Part shown: positions 17,279 through 25,460 of the stretch, piece by piece
Numbering within the stretch: position 1 is the stretch's first letter
Layout of the letters: each line of letters begins with the position of its first letter
Made by a program: the position numbers and the translations under genes
DNA from: Flavimaribacter sediminis
Lineage (GTDB): Bacteria; Pseudomonadota; Alphaproteobacteria; Rhizobiales; Rhizobiaceae
Direction of reading: 5' to 3'
Assembly (NCBI RefSeq): GCF_019492055.1
Contig: NZ_JAICBX010000002.1
Coordinates: 186,001 to 250,000 of the forward strand
DNA: 64,000 nt
The notes under the pieces: model-generated
Seen by the model: the letters and a program-made list of their open reading frames with translations, nothing else
What the model was told of the DNA's origin: nothing
Databases searched by the model: none

Positions 17279-17821
17279 TTATCTGGAAAATCCGAGACGC
17301 GAACCGGAAAACGGATAGTCGCGCGGCGCATTGAATTTGTCCACCTCGTAGGGGTCGACGGTAAGCGGGGCGAAGCGCAGCACAGCGTCGCCTTCGATCT
17401 CGCCATTCTCGATATCGTAATGCGCCTCGAAATCCAGCCTGGCGATCTTTGCTTCCGGCTCCCTTGCGGTGGACGACGTGAAATCCAGCAGCATGACCCG
17501 CACTTTTCCCGAACCGTCTTTTTCGCCGAGACATTCCCACACGCCCTGCGCGTCCGTGAATGGCTGATATCCATAAATGCCGCTCTGCGCGGAATCCGTG
17601 AAAATGGCGTTTCCGCCAACGGTCAGGGTCAACAGCATGCGCCCGACCCAGTTCTGCTTCCTGATGACCACCTGGCGCTCGAGCAGATAGGCGCCGACTG
17701 CGCCGGGGCATGCTCCCGCCTCCCCGGCGACAGGGTTTTCTTGCGAGGCCAATGCAACAGCTGGACAATGAAGCAGCGCCGCCACGGCGGCGACCTTGAG
17801 GATCCCCTGACTTCGGTCCAT
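17279..17821 (-). CDS. secreted protein of unknown function, tandem paralogue B
   Basis: A 180-residue protein with a Sec signal (MDRSQGILKVAAVAALLHCP, cleavage after ALAS). It is the paralogue of the downstream gene: FTDSAQSGIYGYQPFTDAQG, WECLG, and a similar C-terminal LDFEAHYD / F-x-PL-x-VDPYEV block. Two mature cysteines are conserved (GACPGA, WECLG). The pair is separated by 64 bp and probably arose by tandem duplication. Function is unknown. Confidence 0.75.
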   Translation of the reverse strand: MDRSQGILKVAAVAALLHCPAVALASQENPVAGEAGACPGAVGAYLLERQVVIRKQNWVGRMLLTLTVGGNAIFTDSAQSGIYGYQPFTDAQGVWECLGEKDGSGKVRVMLLDFTSSTAREPEAKIARLDFEAHYDIENGEIEGDAVLRFAPLTVDPYEVDKFNAPRDYPFSGSRLGFSR

Positions 17822-17859
17822 TCGGAAAATCCCTTATTTGAAAAAATGAAACGGCGCCG

Positions 17860-18477
17860 TCAGTTGACGGTCGGGCTGAACAATAGCTTGATATAAGACC
17901 TGTAGAGAAGAATTTGTTTGGAAAGCACGGCGGGTTCGCCCAATGCTTTCGACAAAATGATGCCGCCGTCGACTGTGCTCGACACCATGTCCGCCACCGA
18001 CTGGAGGTCGACGTCGTCGCGCGGCGGATACACCGCGGCGATCTCTTCCAGCGCGGCGACGAAGCGCTCGCGCCAGCCGAGAACAGCGGTGCGGTTCAGC
18101 GACCGGACCGACGGGTCGAACAGACGTTCATTGTAGCAATAGGCCGCGACCATGCAGCCGGGATGACCGTTCGGCAGATCCGCCATTTTCTCGGCGAGCA
18201 GTTTCAGGCCGATCAGGAAGGCGTGCAACGGGTCGTCGTGTAGTTCCCTCGCCCGGTCGAAGAGTTCGTCGAGAAGGCCGTCCTCGCGATCGAGATAGCG
18301 TTGCAGAAGCGCCCGCGCGAGCTCGTTCTTGTCACGGAAATGGTAGAAGAAACCGCTTTTGGTGATCTGCGCCTCTGCGATGATTTCCTCGATCGACGTT
18401 GCGCCGAACCCCTTGGCGAGAACCGACAACTCGGCGATATCCAGTAGCCGCTCCCGTGTTTCCTGCCCTTTTCCCAT
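17860..18477 (-). CDS. TetR-family transcriptional regulator
   Basis: A 205-residue repressor with the N-terminal HTH (LAKGFGATSIEEIIAEAQIT, then KSGFFYHFRDKNELARALL). The C-terminal domain contains HPGCMVAAYCYNERLFD, seen in AcrR-type regulators of efflux or lipid genes. ATG 18477 starts the HTH region; an extension to 18555 has no family resemblance. It ends 38 bp before paralogue B begins and is read in the same direction, so it may form an operon with the two secreted proteins or regulate the divergent side. Confidence 0.88.
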   Translation of the reverse strand: MGKGQETRERLLDIAELSVLAKGFGATSIEEIIAEAQITKSGFFYHFRDKNELARALLQRYLDREDGLLDELFDRARELHDDPLHAFLIGLKLLAEKMADLPNGHPGCMVAAYCYNERLFDPSVRSLNRTAVLGWRERFVAALEEIAAVYPPRDDVDLQSVADMVSSTVDGGIILSKALGEPAVLSKQILLYRSYIKLLFSPTVN

Positions 18478-18803
18478 GGTTCGAACCAACCTGACCTCGA
18501 GTTCAGTAAAATCCGCAATGCTGGCCGACAAAACGGACACGACCTCGCCAAGCATCTGCTTTCAAAGTGAATTAATGTCCATTTTTCAGTAGCCTAACTT
18601 GGCCATCGCCCGCAAGACCGCCAGTGCGACTTCCAGGCGCCCCGACACCACCCGAAACAGGCAGTCGCGAGGGGTTCCGGTTCAATGTGAGACCGGTCGC
18701 CACAGGCGCGGGAGACACCGGCGTCAGCGATCGTTGCTGACTCGGTCTTTCAAGAAAGGCGGGAGGCGGGCGCCGGCGCGCCTCCCGCGGCAATCACGAC
18801 TGT
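18478..18803. other. 326-bp intergenic region with a terminator
   Basis: The stretch lies between the TetR start and the 3' end of the secreted hydrolase. Apart from the hairpin at 18759-18788 nothing is recognised, and no coding frame with family resemblance is visible. The TetR promoter must be within about 100 bp of 18477. Confidence 0.5.
18759..18788 (-). terminator. terminator of the secreted hydrolase gene
   Basis: GCGGGAGGCG (18759-18768) and CGCCTCCCGC (18779-18788) form a perfect 10-bp GC stem with a 10-nt loop, 15 bp beyond the hydrolase stop. The minus strand continues with CCTTTCTTG, a short T-rich run. Confidence 0.75.
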
Positions 18804-20117
18804 CTATTCCGCCGCATCACGATGCTCGAGGGTCAGCCCCTTGGCGGTCCTCGGCGCGAAACCCTTCCAGTAGGTGTGCTCGGGCTTGAACGTTCCGTCC
18901 TCATTGACGGCGACGACGCCGTCCGCCGAGTTCTCCAGCACGTCGAGGAAAGAGGCCAGTTCATCATCTCCCTCCAGATACTCGCCGAAAAATGCAGTGA
19001 CGAAATGCTGGGCGATATTGTTCATTCGCACCGTGTCCCATACGGCGTCGGCGTAGTGCTCGAAGGGCACGAAATCGAGGTGTTCCGACGGCAGCCAGGA
19101 TTCAGCCGGCGCCGGCATGGGGGCGGCCGCATTGTGGTTGGCGAAGGCGAAGGTGAGCAGATAGCGATCCGTATTCACCGCGCCCTCGAAGATCGCCTTC
19201 GTTCCCTTTTCATAGCCAGAAACGTCGTCATTGCTGCCGGCGATGAACAGCATCGGGATCCGGACGCCCGCAAGACCCGCCGCGTCCCAGAAACCGGCGT
19301 TCATGCCCCAGGGGCCGATGGCGACGACAGCTTTGATGCGATCGTCGAAAAGAGACTGGTGCGTATCGCTGCCCGCCAAATGCACTTTCAATGTGCCGGC
19401 AGGCGCGCCCCAGGGATAGGCGGTGCTGGCTTCCGTTACGCCGGCTCCGGCGGTGATCACCGCGCCATAACCGCCCATCGAGTAGCCGACAAGGCCCGTA
19501 TTGCCGGCATCGACCAGTCCGTTCAGAAAGCTGTCGTCAGACTTCGACAACCGGTCGATTTCAGCCAGCACGAAAAGCTGGTCGAACGGCCTGTTGACCA
19601 GCGTGCTCCCAAAAGCCGCCTTGTTGTCATAGGTGCTGTCAGTGTGGTCGATCGAGACGACGACATATCCCTTTGTCGCGAGGTTTTCAGCGAGCGGGCT
19701 CATCAGGAAACGGTTGCCAGGATAGCCGTGCGACACGATGATCAGGGGAAACGGCGTTTCAGCCGACGCCGGCTCGGCGTCACGAACGGCGCGTCCCTGC
19801 AGGCTTACCTCTGTAACGCCGTCGCGCAGGAGCACCCCTTCATAGGTTCCGCCCGATCCGGTTCCATCTGCAGCCGGATACCACACCTCCAGTGTCAGCG
19901 GCCGGTCATAGGTGGGCAGGTCCTTGCCTTCTTCAACTTTTAGAATATCGATCTGGCCCGGATTGACCACTTCGATCTGCCGCACGCCAATCTCATAATC
20001 TCCGAAAGACGCCAGTTCGGGCGCGTCGGGCCGGATCTGGTCGATGCGGTTTTCCGCAGAGGCGACAGCTGTAAATCCAAGGAACGCCATTAAAAGAATA
20101 CTCGCAATTTTCGCCAT
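18804..20117 (-). CDS. secreted alpha/beta hydrolase (dienelactone hydrolase / PAF-acetylhydrolase-like)
   Basis: A 437-residue protein with a Sec signal (MAKIASILLMAFLGFTAVAS). The alpha/beta-hydrolase core has the oxyanion strand PLIIVSHGYPGNR and the nucleophile elbow GYSMGGYG near residue 210. A later Asp (AGSNDDVSGY) and His are triad candidates. ATG 20117 follows GGGAGAG; a longer frame to 20303 has no signal. It probably hydrolyses esters in the periplasm. It ends with a strong terminator and stands alone. Confidence 0.8.
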   Translation of the reverse strand: MAKIASILLMAFLGFTAVASAENRIDQIRPDAPELASFGDYEIGVRQIEVVNPGQIDILKVEEGKDLPTYDRPLTLEVWYPAADGTGSGGTYEGVLLRDGVTEVSLQGRAVRDAEPASAETPFPLIIVSHGYPGNRFLMSPLAENLATKGYVVVSIDHTDSTYDNKAAFGSTLVNRPFDQLFVLAEIDRLSKSDDSFLNGLVDAGNTGLVGYSMGGYGAVITAGAGVTEASTAYPWGAPAGTLKVHLAGSDTHQSLFDDRIKAVVAIGPWGMNAGFWDAAGLAGVRIPMLFIAGSNDDVSGYEKGTKAIFEGAVNTDRYLLTFAFANHNAAAPMPAPAESWLPSEHLDFVPFEHYADAVWDTVRMNNIAQHFVTAFFGEYLEGDDELASFLDVLENSADGVVAVNEDGTFKPEHTYWKGFAPRTAKGLTLEHRDAAE

Positions 20118-20137
20118 TTTCAGTCTCTCCCTTTTGA

Positions 20138-20155
20138 CCGGCGAGGCCTCGCCGG
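20138..20155. repeat. 18-bp perfect palindrome
   Basis: CCGGCGAGGCCTCGCCGG lies 21 bp before the hydrolase start and after the end of the glycosyltransferase operon. It may be an operator or a transcript-end hairpin of the operon; no T-run follows. Confidence 0.45.
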
Positions 20156-20223
20156 AGGTTGCAGCATACGCGCTCCGAGGCCGCAGTACAGAAGGAATGT
20201 GTCGTCGGCTTAACAGCCGGACG

Positions 20224-21897
20224 TCAGGGTTTTGTCCGGTAGAGGCGGATCTGAAGTTCACGCCCCTTGGAGTAATTGACGCCGACGATCGGCTCGCCCG
20301 CAATCATACCCTCGCGACCGCCCGGCAGGCTGGCGAATACAGAAGTGGCGTCCTTGTCCGACATGGCGACAACACCGCACGCGCCATTTTCCGCAAGAAA
20401 CTCGGCAACATTGTGGGGACGCAGATTTTGGACCCGATCCGTCCCGACCAGAAAAACAAGGCTCGGTTCCCGGAATGAAAGCGACCCGAGCACGGACGTC
20501 TCGCACGGTTTTTCCTCGGCGAAACGTTCGGCTATCTGACGGTTCAGCCACAGCCGGTCGAGCCCCGGCAGAACGCTTGCGAAGAGCGTGCAATAGGCAA
20601 TGGAGGCGGCGAGCGCAGCGAACAGGACCCTGCGCATTGGCGTTAGATCGAAAGTGTTCACCAGGGCGAACCAGCCCGCAAGCAGGATCAGGATCGCGGC
20701 CGCCAGGCCCTGCCACTGGAACCCCGCCTTGAGATAGATCGGCAGCCCCACGGAAACGACGGCGAGACCCACAGCCACGACGCCCGTTCCAAATGCGCCA
20801 AGACCATGCAGCACACGCTGCCACAGCAGAGGGGTATTTCGATCCTGTTCACTCAGCGTGAGACACCAGGCTCCCATCAGCAGGATCGCAGGATAGGCGG
20901 GCAACATATAGTGCGGCAGCTTGGTCGGAATAATTTCGAATACGACGAAGAACGGCAGATACCATGCGACACAGAACAACAGCCGCGCATCGGCGCGCAT
21001 GCGCCGCAGGGCGTTGGCGCCGCCGACAAGCGCCAGAAACCCAAAAGGCCAGACAAAAAGCGAATAGGTGAGGAGATAATACCCCGGCGGAGCGCCGTGC
21101 GACTCCTGGCCGCCTGCGACTTTTCCGATAAGATCGCGACCGAGCGCTTCCTGCCAAAACGCGCCTTCGCTCTTCCATGTGATCAGGACCAGCCACGGCG
21201 TCGCGATGAGCAATGCAAGCAGCGCCCCGCGCAGCGGCCTCAGGTCCGCGAGCCAGCGACGCGCACGCCCACGGTCGAAAACGACGATGGTCGCTACCGT
21301 CAACCCGCTCAGTAGCGGCGTTATCGGTCCCTTGACCAGGATCGCAAGTCCCTGCGCAACCCAGAACATCCACGACCAATGCGCGGCAGGGATAACGTCA
21401 TAACGGCGGGCCAGATATATGCGTGCAAGAAAGCCTTGCGCCAGGATCGACAACAAAAGCAACACGGAGTCCGTCTTGGCCAGACGTCCCTCAAACGCCA
21501 CACCGAATGTGCCGATGAACATGACGGCGGCGATCAGCCCCGCCGCCGGACCGAACATGAACCCGCCAATCCACAACACGGCTACGCCGGCGAGCGCCAT
21601 GGCGAGTGTGGAGACAATCCTGTAGGTCCACAACGAGGCGTCCACGCCACCGCCCAGAAGCTGGACCGAAGCCGCCTGCAGCCAATAGATGCCGACGGGT
21701 TTCTTGTATCGGCTTTCATCCTGAAACCGGATGTCGACATAATCGCCGGTCTCGACCATCTGTTTCGTCGCCTGAATGAATCGCGCCTCGTCGCGATCGG
21801 TCGGAGGCGCCTGCCCAATGCCGGGCGCAATGACCAGCAGGCCGAAAAGAAAAACAAGAATGGCCTGAAGCGGTCGTAACCGCGACCCGTTCGACAT
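20224..21897 (-). CDS. GT83-type (ArnT-like) lipid-linked glycosyltransferase
   Basis: A 557-residue integral membrane protein of the PMT/ArnT family. The first periplasmic loop has TDRDEARF (catalytic Asp34 or Asp36) and SRYKKPVGIYWLQ, followed by about eleven hydrophobic segments and a soluble C-terminal part. Such enzymes move a sugar from a polyprenyl phosphate carrier to lipid A, core or another acceptor in the periplasm. It is the last gene of a GT2 - LAB_N - GT83 operon, so the GT2 protein probably makes its donor. Which sugar is used (aminoarabinose, galacturonate or other) is not evident. Confidence 0.9.
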   Translation of the reverse strand: MSNGSRLRPLQAILVFLFGLLVIAPGIGQAPPTDRDEARFIQATKQMVETGDYVDIRFQDESRYKKPVGIYWLQAASVQLLGGGVDASLWTYRIVSTLAMALAGVAVLWIGGFMFGPAAGLIAAVMFIGTFGVAFEGRLAKTDSVLLLLSILAQGFLARIYLARRYDVIPAAHWSWMFWVAQGLAILVKGPITPLLSGLTVATIVVFDRGRARRWLADLRPLRGALLALLIATPWLVLITWKSEGAFWQEALGRDLIGKVAGGQESHGAPPGYYLLTYSLFVWPFGFLALVGGANALRRMRADARLLFCVAWYLPFFVVFEIIPTKLPHYMLPAYPAILLMGAWCLTLSEQDRNTPLLWQRVLHGLGAFGTGVVAVGLAVVSVGLPIYLKAGFQWQGLAAAILILLAGWFALVNTFDLTPMRRVLFAALAASIAYCTLFASVLPGLDRLWLNRQIAERFAEEKPCETSVLGSLSFREPSLVFLVGTDRVQNLRPHNVAEFLAENGACGVVAMSDKDATSVFASLPGGREGMIAGEPIVGVNYSKGRELQIRLYRTKP

Positions 21898-21913
21898 GGC
21901 GTTTCAGCGGCCG

Positions 21914-22246
21914 TCAGTTGGTGTCGGCCATCGCCGCCTTTCTTTCTGCGGCGATCAGCCAGAGATTGCGAACATAAATGATAAGCCCCATCCCCTGGCC
22001 GGCGATAAACACCGGGTCCTGGCGCTGGATGGCGTAGATGAAGAGCAAAGTGCCGCCGAACAGGGAAAAAAACCAGAAGGCGACAGGCACGACGCTGCGC
22101 TTGGCGCGCTCTGAAGCAATCCATTGGACGACGAAGCGCATCGTGAAACACGCCTGGGCGACGAAACCCAGCACCACCCAAGCGTCAAGCTGCGCGACGA
22201 ATACCGTGTAAAACCAGTTGATCAGTGGCGCCAAAACATCAGTCAT
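21914..22246 (-). CDS. LpxB N-terminal-like (LAB_N) small membrane protein
   Basis: A 110-residue protein with three membrane segments and the LAB_N hallmarks QACFTMRFVVQWIASERAKR and FIYAIQRQDPVFIAGQ. The domain is found at the N-terminus of some lipid A disaccharide synthases and, as here, alone between polyprenyl-P glycosyltransferase genes. Its role may be carrier flipping or scaffolding, which is inference. It overlaps the GT2 gene by 8 bp (22239-22246). Confidence 0.88.
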   Translation of the reverse strand: MTDVLAPLINWFYTVFVAQLDAWVVLGFVAQACFTMRFVVQWIASERAKRSVVPVAFWFFSLFGGTLLFIYAIQRQDPVFIAGQGMGLIIYVRNLWLIAAERKAAMADTN

Positions 22247-22961
22247 ACCGAACTTCCTCAGCGACAGGCATCTGCCTGCGGCGGCGCTTCAGCCACCAAA
22301 CCCCGAATAGATCCATCGCGCCGCGCAGGCCGCGGTCAAGAATTCCATAGTTTGATTTTCCAAACCGGCGCGGACGGTCAACAACGTCCATGGCCACCAC
22401 GTCGTAGCCTTCCTGAATAACGAGCGCCGGCAGAAACCGGTGTGTGCCATTGAAAAACGGAAGTCGCCGAAAGGTCTCTGTGTGCAGCACTTTCAGACCG
22501 CATCCGGAATCCCGGGTCTTGTCGCCGAGAATCGAGCCCCGCAGCCAGTTTGCGAAACGCGACGAGAGCTGCTTCAACTTTGTGTCCTTGCGCTTTACGC
22601 GCTGTCCGCAGGCGATGCCAACGCCGGGACCGGCTTCGACCAGTCTGTCAACGAGTTGCGGAATGTATTGCGGATCGTTCTGCCCGTCCCCGTCGATCGT
22701 GGCGACGATCGCTCCATCCGCAGCGAGCACGCCGCTGCGAAGCGAAAGGCTCTGTCCGACGGACTCGCGATGACGCACATGCCTCAGCGGGAACGGTCTA
22801 CGAGCATGTTCTTCAGCCAGAACTGTCGCTGTGTCATCCGTCGAGCCGTCATCGACGACAATAACCTCGAAACTTCTCCCCGCCATGTGCTGTTCGATCT
22901 CGTCGAGCAGCGGCGGGATGTTTTCCGCCTCGTTCTTGCAGGGAATGACGATCGAAATCAT
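22239..22961 (-). CDS. GT2 glycosyltransferase, polyprenyl-phosphate sugar synthase type
   Basis: A 240-residue GT-A glycosyltransferase: MISIVIPCKNEAENIPPLLD, VVDDGSTDDTA, and the DxD region TIDGDGQNDPQY. It lacks the C-terminal membrane pair of ArnC and resembles dolichol-phosphate mannosyltransferase catalytic domains. The start follows AAGGCGAAGG; a longer frame to 23102 is unrelated to the family. It is the first gene of the operon and probably loads a sugar onto undecaprenyl or dodecaprenyl phosphate for the ArnT-like enzyme. Confidence 0.9.
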   Translation of the reverse strand: MISIVIPCKNEAENIPPLLDEIEQHMAGRSFEVIVVDDGSTDDTATVLAEEHARRPFPLRHVRHRESVGQSLSLRSGVLAADGAIVATIDGDGQNDPQYIPQLVDRLVEAGPGVGIACGQRVKRKDTKLKQLSSRFANWLRGSILGDKTRDSGCGLKVLHTETFRRLPFFNGTHRFLPALVIQEGYDVVAMDVVDRPRRFGKSNYGILDRGLRGAMDLFGVWWLKRRRRQMPVAEEVRYD

Positions 22962-23238
22962 GCCTTCGCCTTGAAATATTCTTGATCGATTGCGGAATGC
23001 AAATTTCGGCGAGACCGGAGCGGCCTGGCTTTCGTCAACCGTTCCGGAACGTCGTGTCAACCGGGCCGCGGTGGCATTAGCAAATCGTATGATAGGGCGC
23101 AAGTTTCATCTCGACGACACAGGTCATGGGCTCGCAAAGCAAGAGGCGCGTGGTCGGGAACTACGACGCAGCAATACGAATGGCTTGACATCCTGACGTG
23201 CAGCTTATTCAAAACAAAGCAGTAATGGAGGAGACCAT

Positions 23239-24867
23239 ATGCTCGGACTCATGCAGGAATGGCCGCTGCTGTGCCACAAGATCATTGACCACGCCGCCAA
23301 TTTTCACGGAGATCGTGAAATCGTAACCCGCACGGTCGAGGGCCCTGTCACACGGACCAATTACCGCGACATGCGGCGACGATCGTTGAAACTGGCGAAG
23401 CGGCTCGAGAGAGAGGGAGCGCGGATCGGCGACCGGATCGCCACCATGGCCTGGAACACTTCGAGGCATCTGGAAAGCTGGTACGGCATAACCGGCATCG
23501 GCGCTGTCTATCACACGCTCAATCCTCGCCTGTTTCCGGACCAGATCGCATGGATTATCAACGATGCGGAAGACAAGTTCCTGTTCGTCGATACGACTTT
23601 CCTGCCGATTATCGAGGCGATCGCCGACAAGACGCCGAGTATCAAAAAGGTTTTCGTGCTCACCGATGCAGAGAATATGCCTGAAACGAAGCTTGATAAT
23701 GCGGTCTGCTACGAGGAATGGCTTGACGAGACCGACGATGACTTTGCCTGGCGGCGGTTCGACGAACGCACGGCAGCCGGCATGTGTTACACGTCGGGAA
23801 CGACAGGCGATCCGAAGGGCGTGCTCTACTCGCATCGCTCCAACGTGCTTCACAGCATGGTTGTCTGCCAACCAGACATGATGAACCTGTCTGCGCGCGA
23901 CCGGATGATGCCGGTCGTTCCGTTCTTCCACGCCAATGGCTGGGCGACCGCTTTCACCTGCCCGCTGGTCGGCTCCACGATGGTGCTGCCCGGCGCAGGG
24001 ATGGACGGCGAATCCCTTTACAACCTCCTGAACGACGAGAAGGTGACGATTACGGCGGCTGTGCCGACAATCTGGCTGATGCTGCTGCAGTATCTGGAGA
24101 ATTCAGGCAACGAGCTCCCGTATCTGGAGCGGGTTGTCATAGGCGGATCTGCGTGTCCCAGAGCCATCACACAGACCTTCCAGGAAAAATATGAAGTCGA
24201 AGTCATCCACGCCTGGGGCATGACCGAAATGAGTCCGCTCGGCTCGATGTGCACCATCAAGCCGGAGTATGAAGACCTGACAGGAGAGGAAAAGCTCGAC
24301 CTGCAGCAGAAACAGGGCCATCCTCCCTTCACCGTCGAGATGAAAGTGACGGATGACGAGAACAACGAGCTTCCCTGGGACAGCAAGTCGTTCGGACGAT
24401 TGAAGGTGCGCGGACCCGCGGTTGCTGCGGCTTACTACAAGAACCGCGGCGAGGAACTGTTCGACAACGAGAACTGGTTCGACACGGGCGATGTCGCGCA
24501 TATGGATCCGCACGGCTACATGGAGATCACAGACAGGGCGAAGGACGTCATCAAATCCGGCGGCGAATGGATATCCACGATCGAACTCGAGAATCTGGCC
24601 GTCGGCCACGAAGATGTCGCCGAGGCGGCTGTCATCGGCATCGCGCATCCAAAATGGGACGAGCGACCGCTGCTGATTATCGTGCCAAAAGAGGGGCATG
24701 AGCCAAAGAAGGACGACCTGCTGAAATATCTCGAGGACAAGGTCGCCAAGTGGTGGTTGCCGAACGATGTCGTAACCGTGGAGGAAATTCCACACACAGC
24801 GACCGGCAAGATCCAGAAAACCGCGCTTCGGGAACAGTTCAAGGATTACAGTTTCCCGACCGAATAG
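23239..24867 (+). CDS. acyl-CoA synthetase, DmdB-like (methylmercaptopropionate-CoA ligase type)
   Basis: A 542-residue AMP-forming ligase. Visible motifs are [11 protein letters not shown] (184-194), HAWGMTE, TGD, TDRAKD and the C-terminal Lys524 in TGKIQK. Length and the HANGW motif at 231-235 fit DmdB, where a His and a Trp at these positions shape the substrate pocket, as I recall from the Ruegeria structure. DmdB makes methylmercaptopropionyl-CoA in DMSP demethylation; the same family also activates medium-chain acids, so substrate is open. TGGAGGAG precedes the start. It is monocistronic and ends in a terminator. dmdA, dmdC and dmdD are not in this window. Confidence 0.85.
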   Translation: MLGLMQEWPLLCHKIIDHAANFHGDREIVTRTVEGPVTRTNYRDMRRRSLKLAKRLEREGARIGDRIATMAWNTSRHLESWYGITGIGAVYHTLNPRLFPDQIAWIINDAEDKFLFVDTTFLPIIEAIADKTPSIKKVFVLTDAENMPETKLDNAVCYEEWLDETDDDFAWRRFDERTAAGMCYTSGTTGDPKGVLYSHRSNVLHSMVVCQPDMMNLSARDRMMPVVPFFHANGWATAFTCPLVGSTMVLPGAGMDGESLYNLLNDEKVTITAAVPTIWLMLLQYLENSGNELPYLERVVIGGSACPRAITQTFQEKYEVEVIHAWGMTEMSPLGSMCTIKPEYEDLTGEEKLDLQQKQGHPPFTVEMKVTDDENNELPWDSKSFGRLKVRGPAVAAAYYKNRGEELFDNENWFDTGDVAHMDPHGYMEITDRAKDVIKSGGEWISTIELENLAVGHEDVAEAAVIGIAHPKWDERPLLIIVPKEGHEPKKDDLLKYLEDKVAKWWLPNDVVTVEEIPHTATGKIQKTALREQFKDYSFPTE

Positions 24868-24874
24868 GGCTAAT

Positions 24875-24900
24875 GGCCGGCCTCGCGCAAGAGGTCGGCC
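24875..24900. terminator. bidirectional terminator between ligase and DUF2177 genes
   Basis: GGCCGGCCTC (24875-24884) pairs with GAGGTCGGCC (24891-24900) with one G:T wobble and a GCGCAA loop. It lies between the stops of two convergent genes and touches the stop of the DUF2177 gene. Confidence 0.65.
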
Positions 24901-25307
24901 TACCCGCCGAACGCCCTTGAAAGAGCATAGCCGGCCAGAGCCGAGACACCGGTCAGGGTGGTTCCCCAGGCTATGTCCGCGAAGACGACGGCGAGCGGCC
25001 AGTTTTTCAAAGTCGCGTAATTCGTCACGTCGTAGGTGCCGTAAGCGAGCGCGCCAAACAGGGCTCCGGCAAAGAGAGCCGCCGTCCAGGATTGATCCCG
25101 AAGCGCCGGCAATACGGCGAAGAAAACGATGCCGGCCACATAGAACACGTAGAAAAGCCCGGCGGCGCCCAGCTTGGGTTGATCGAGAAGCAATGTCCCT
25201 ATCTGTCGGCGATAGAAGTCGTTTGCGATCCGGGTCAGCCATACGTAATCCAACGCAAAGAAAACGGTCGCGGTCAGAACATAGGCTTTTGCGAACTGGA
25301 TCATCAT
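24900..25307 (-). CDS. DUF2177 family membrane protein
   Basis: A 135-residue protein with four hydrophobic segments and the DUF2177 pattern LDYVWLTRIANDFYRRQIG and YGTYDVTNYATLKNWP. ATG 25307 follows GGAG. The promoter at 25336-25365 has the TGATCC-N18-TAAAGG form expected for the nearby RpoE, and DUF2177 genes often accompany COG2907/DUF1365 genes in alphaproteobacterial photo-oxidative stress loci. Molecular function is unknown. Confidence 0.88.
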   Translation of the reverse strand: MMIQFAKAYVLTATVFFALDYVWLTRIANDFYRRQIGTLLLDQPKLGAAGLFYVFYVAGIVFFAVLPALRDQSWTAALFAGALFGALAYGTYDVTNYATLKNWPLAVVFADIAWGTTLTGVSALAGYALSRAFGG

Positions 25308-25335
25308 GCTTCTCCGTTCCAATCGACGAGTGCTT

Positions 25336-25365
25336 CCTTTACGGCCCTATGAAGTCGCCGGATCA
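25336..25365 (-). promoter_or_regulatory. predicted RpoE (ECF11) promoter of the DUF2177 gene
   Basis: On the minus strand TGATCC (25360-25365) is followed after exactly 18 bp by TAAAGG (25336-25341). This fits the R. sphaeroides RpoE form TGATC-N18-TA. It is divergent from an equivalent promoter at 25403-25432. Confidence 0.75.
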
Positions 25366-25402
25366 CCAGACCGTGATTTTCCTGCAGATAGCGGCGTCCC
25401 GG

Positions 25403-25432
25403 TGATCCGGCCACCGCAAAGAAACGTAGATG
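25403..25432 (+). promoter_or_regulatory. predicted RpoE (ECF11) promoter of the COG2907-DUF1365 operon
   Basis: TGATCC (25403-25408), an 18-bp spacer and TAGATG (25427-25432). It lies 28 bp before the TTG start of the oxidoreductase and faces away from its twin before DUF2177. Confidence 0.75.
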
Positions 25433-25460
25433 TCTCCGAAGCACTTTTTCGGAGGCGTTC

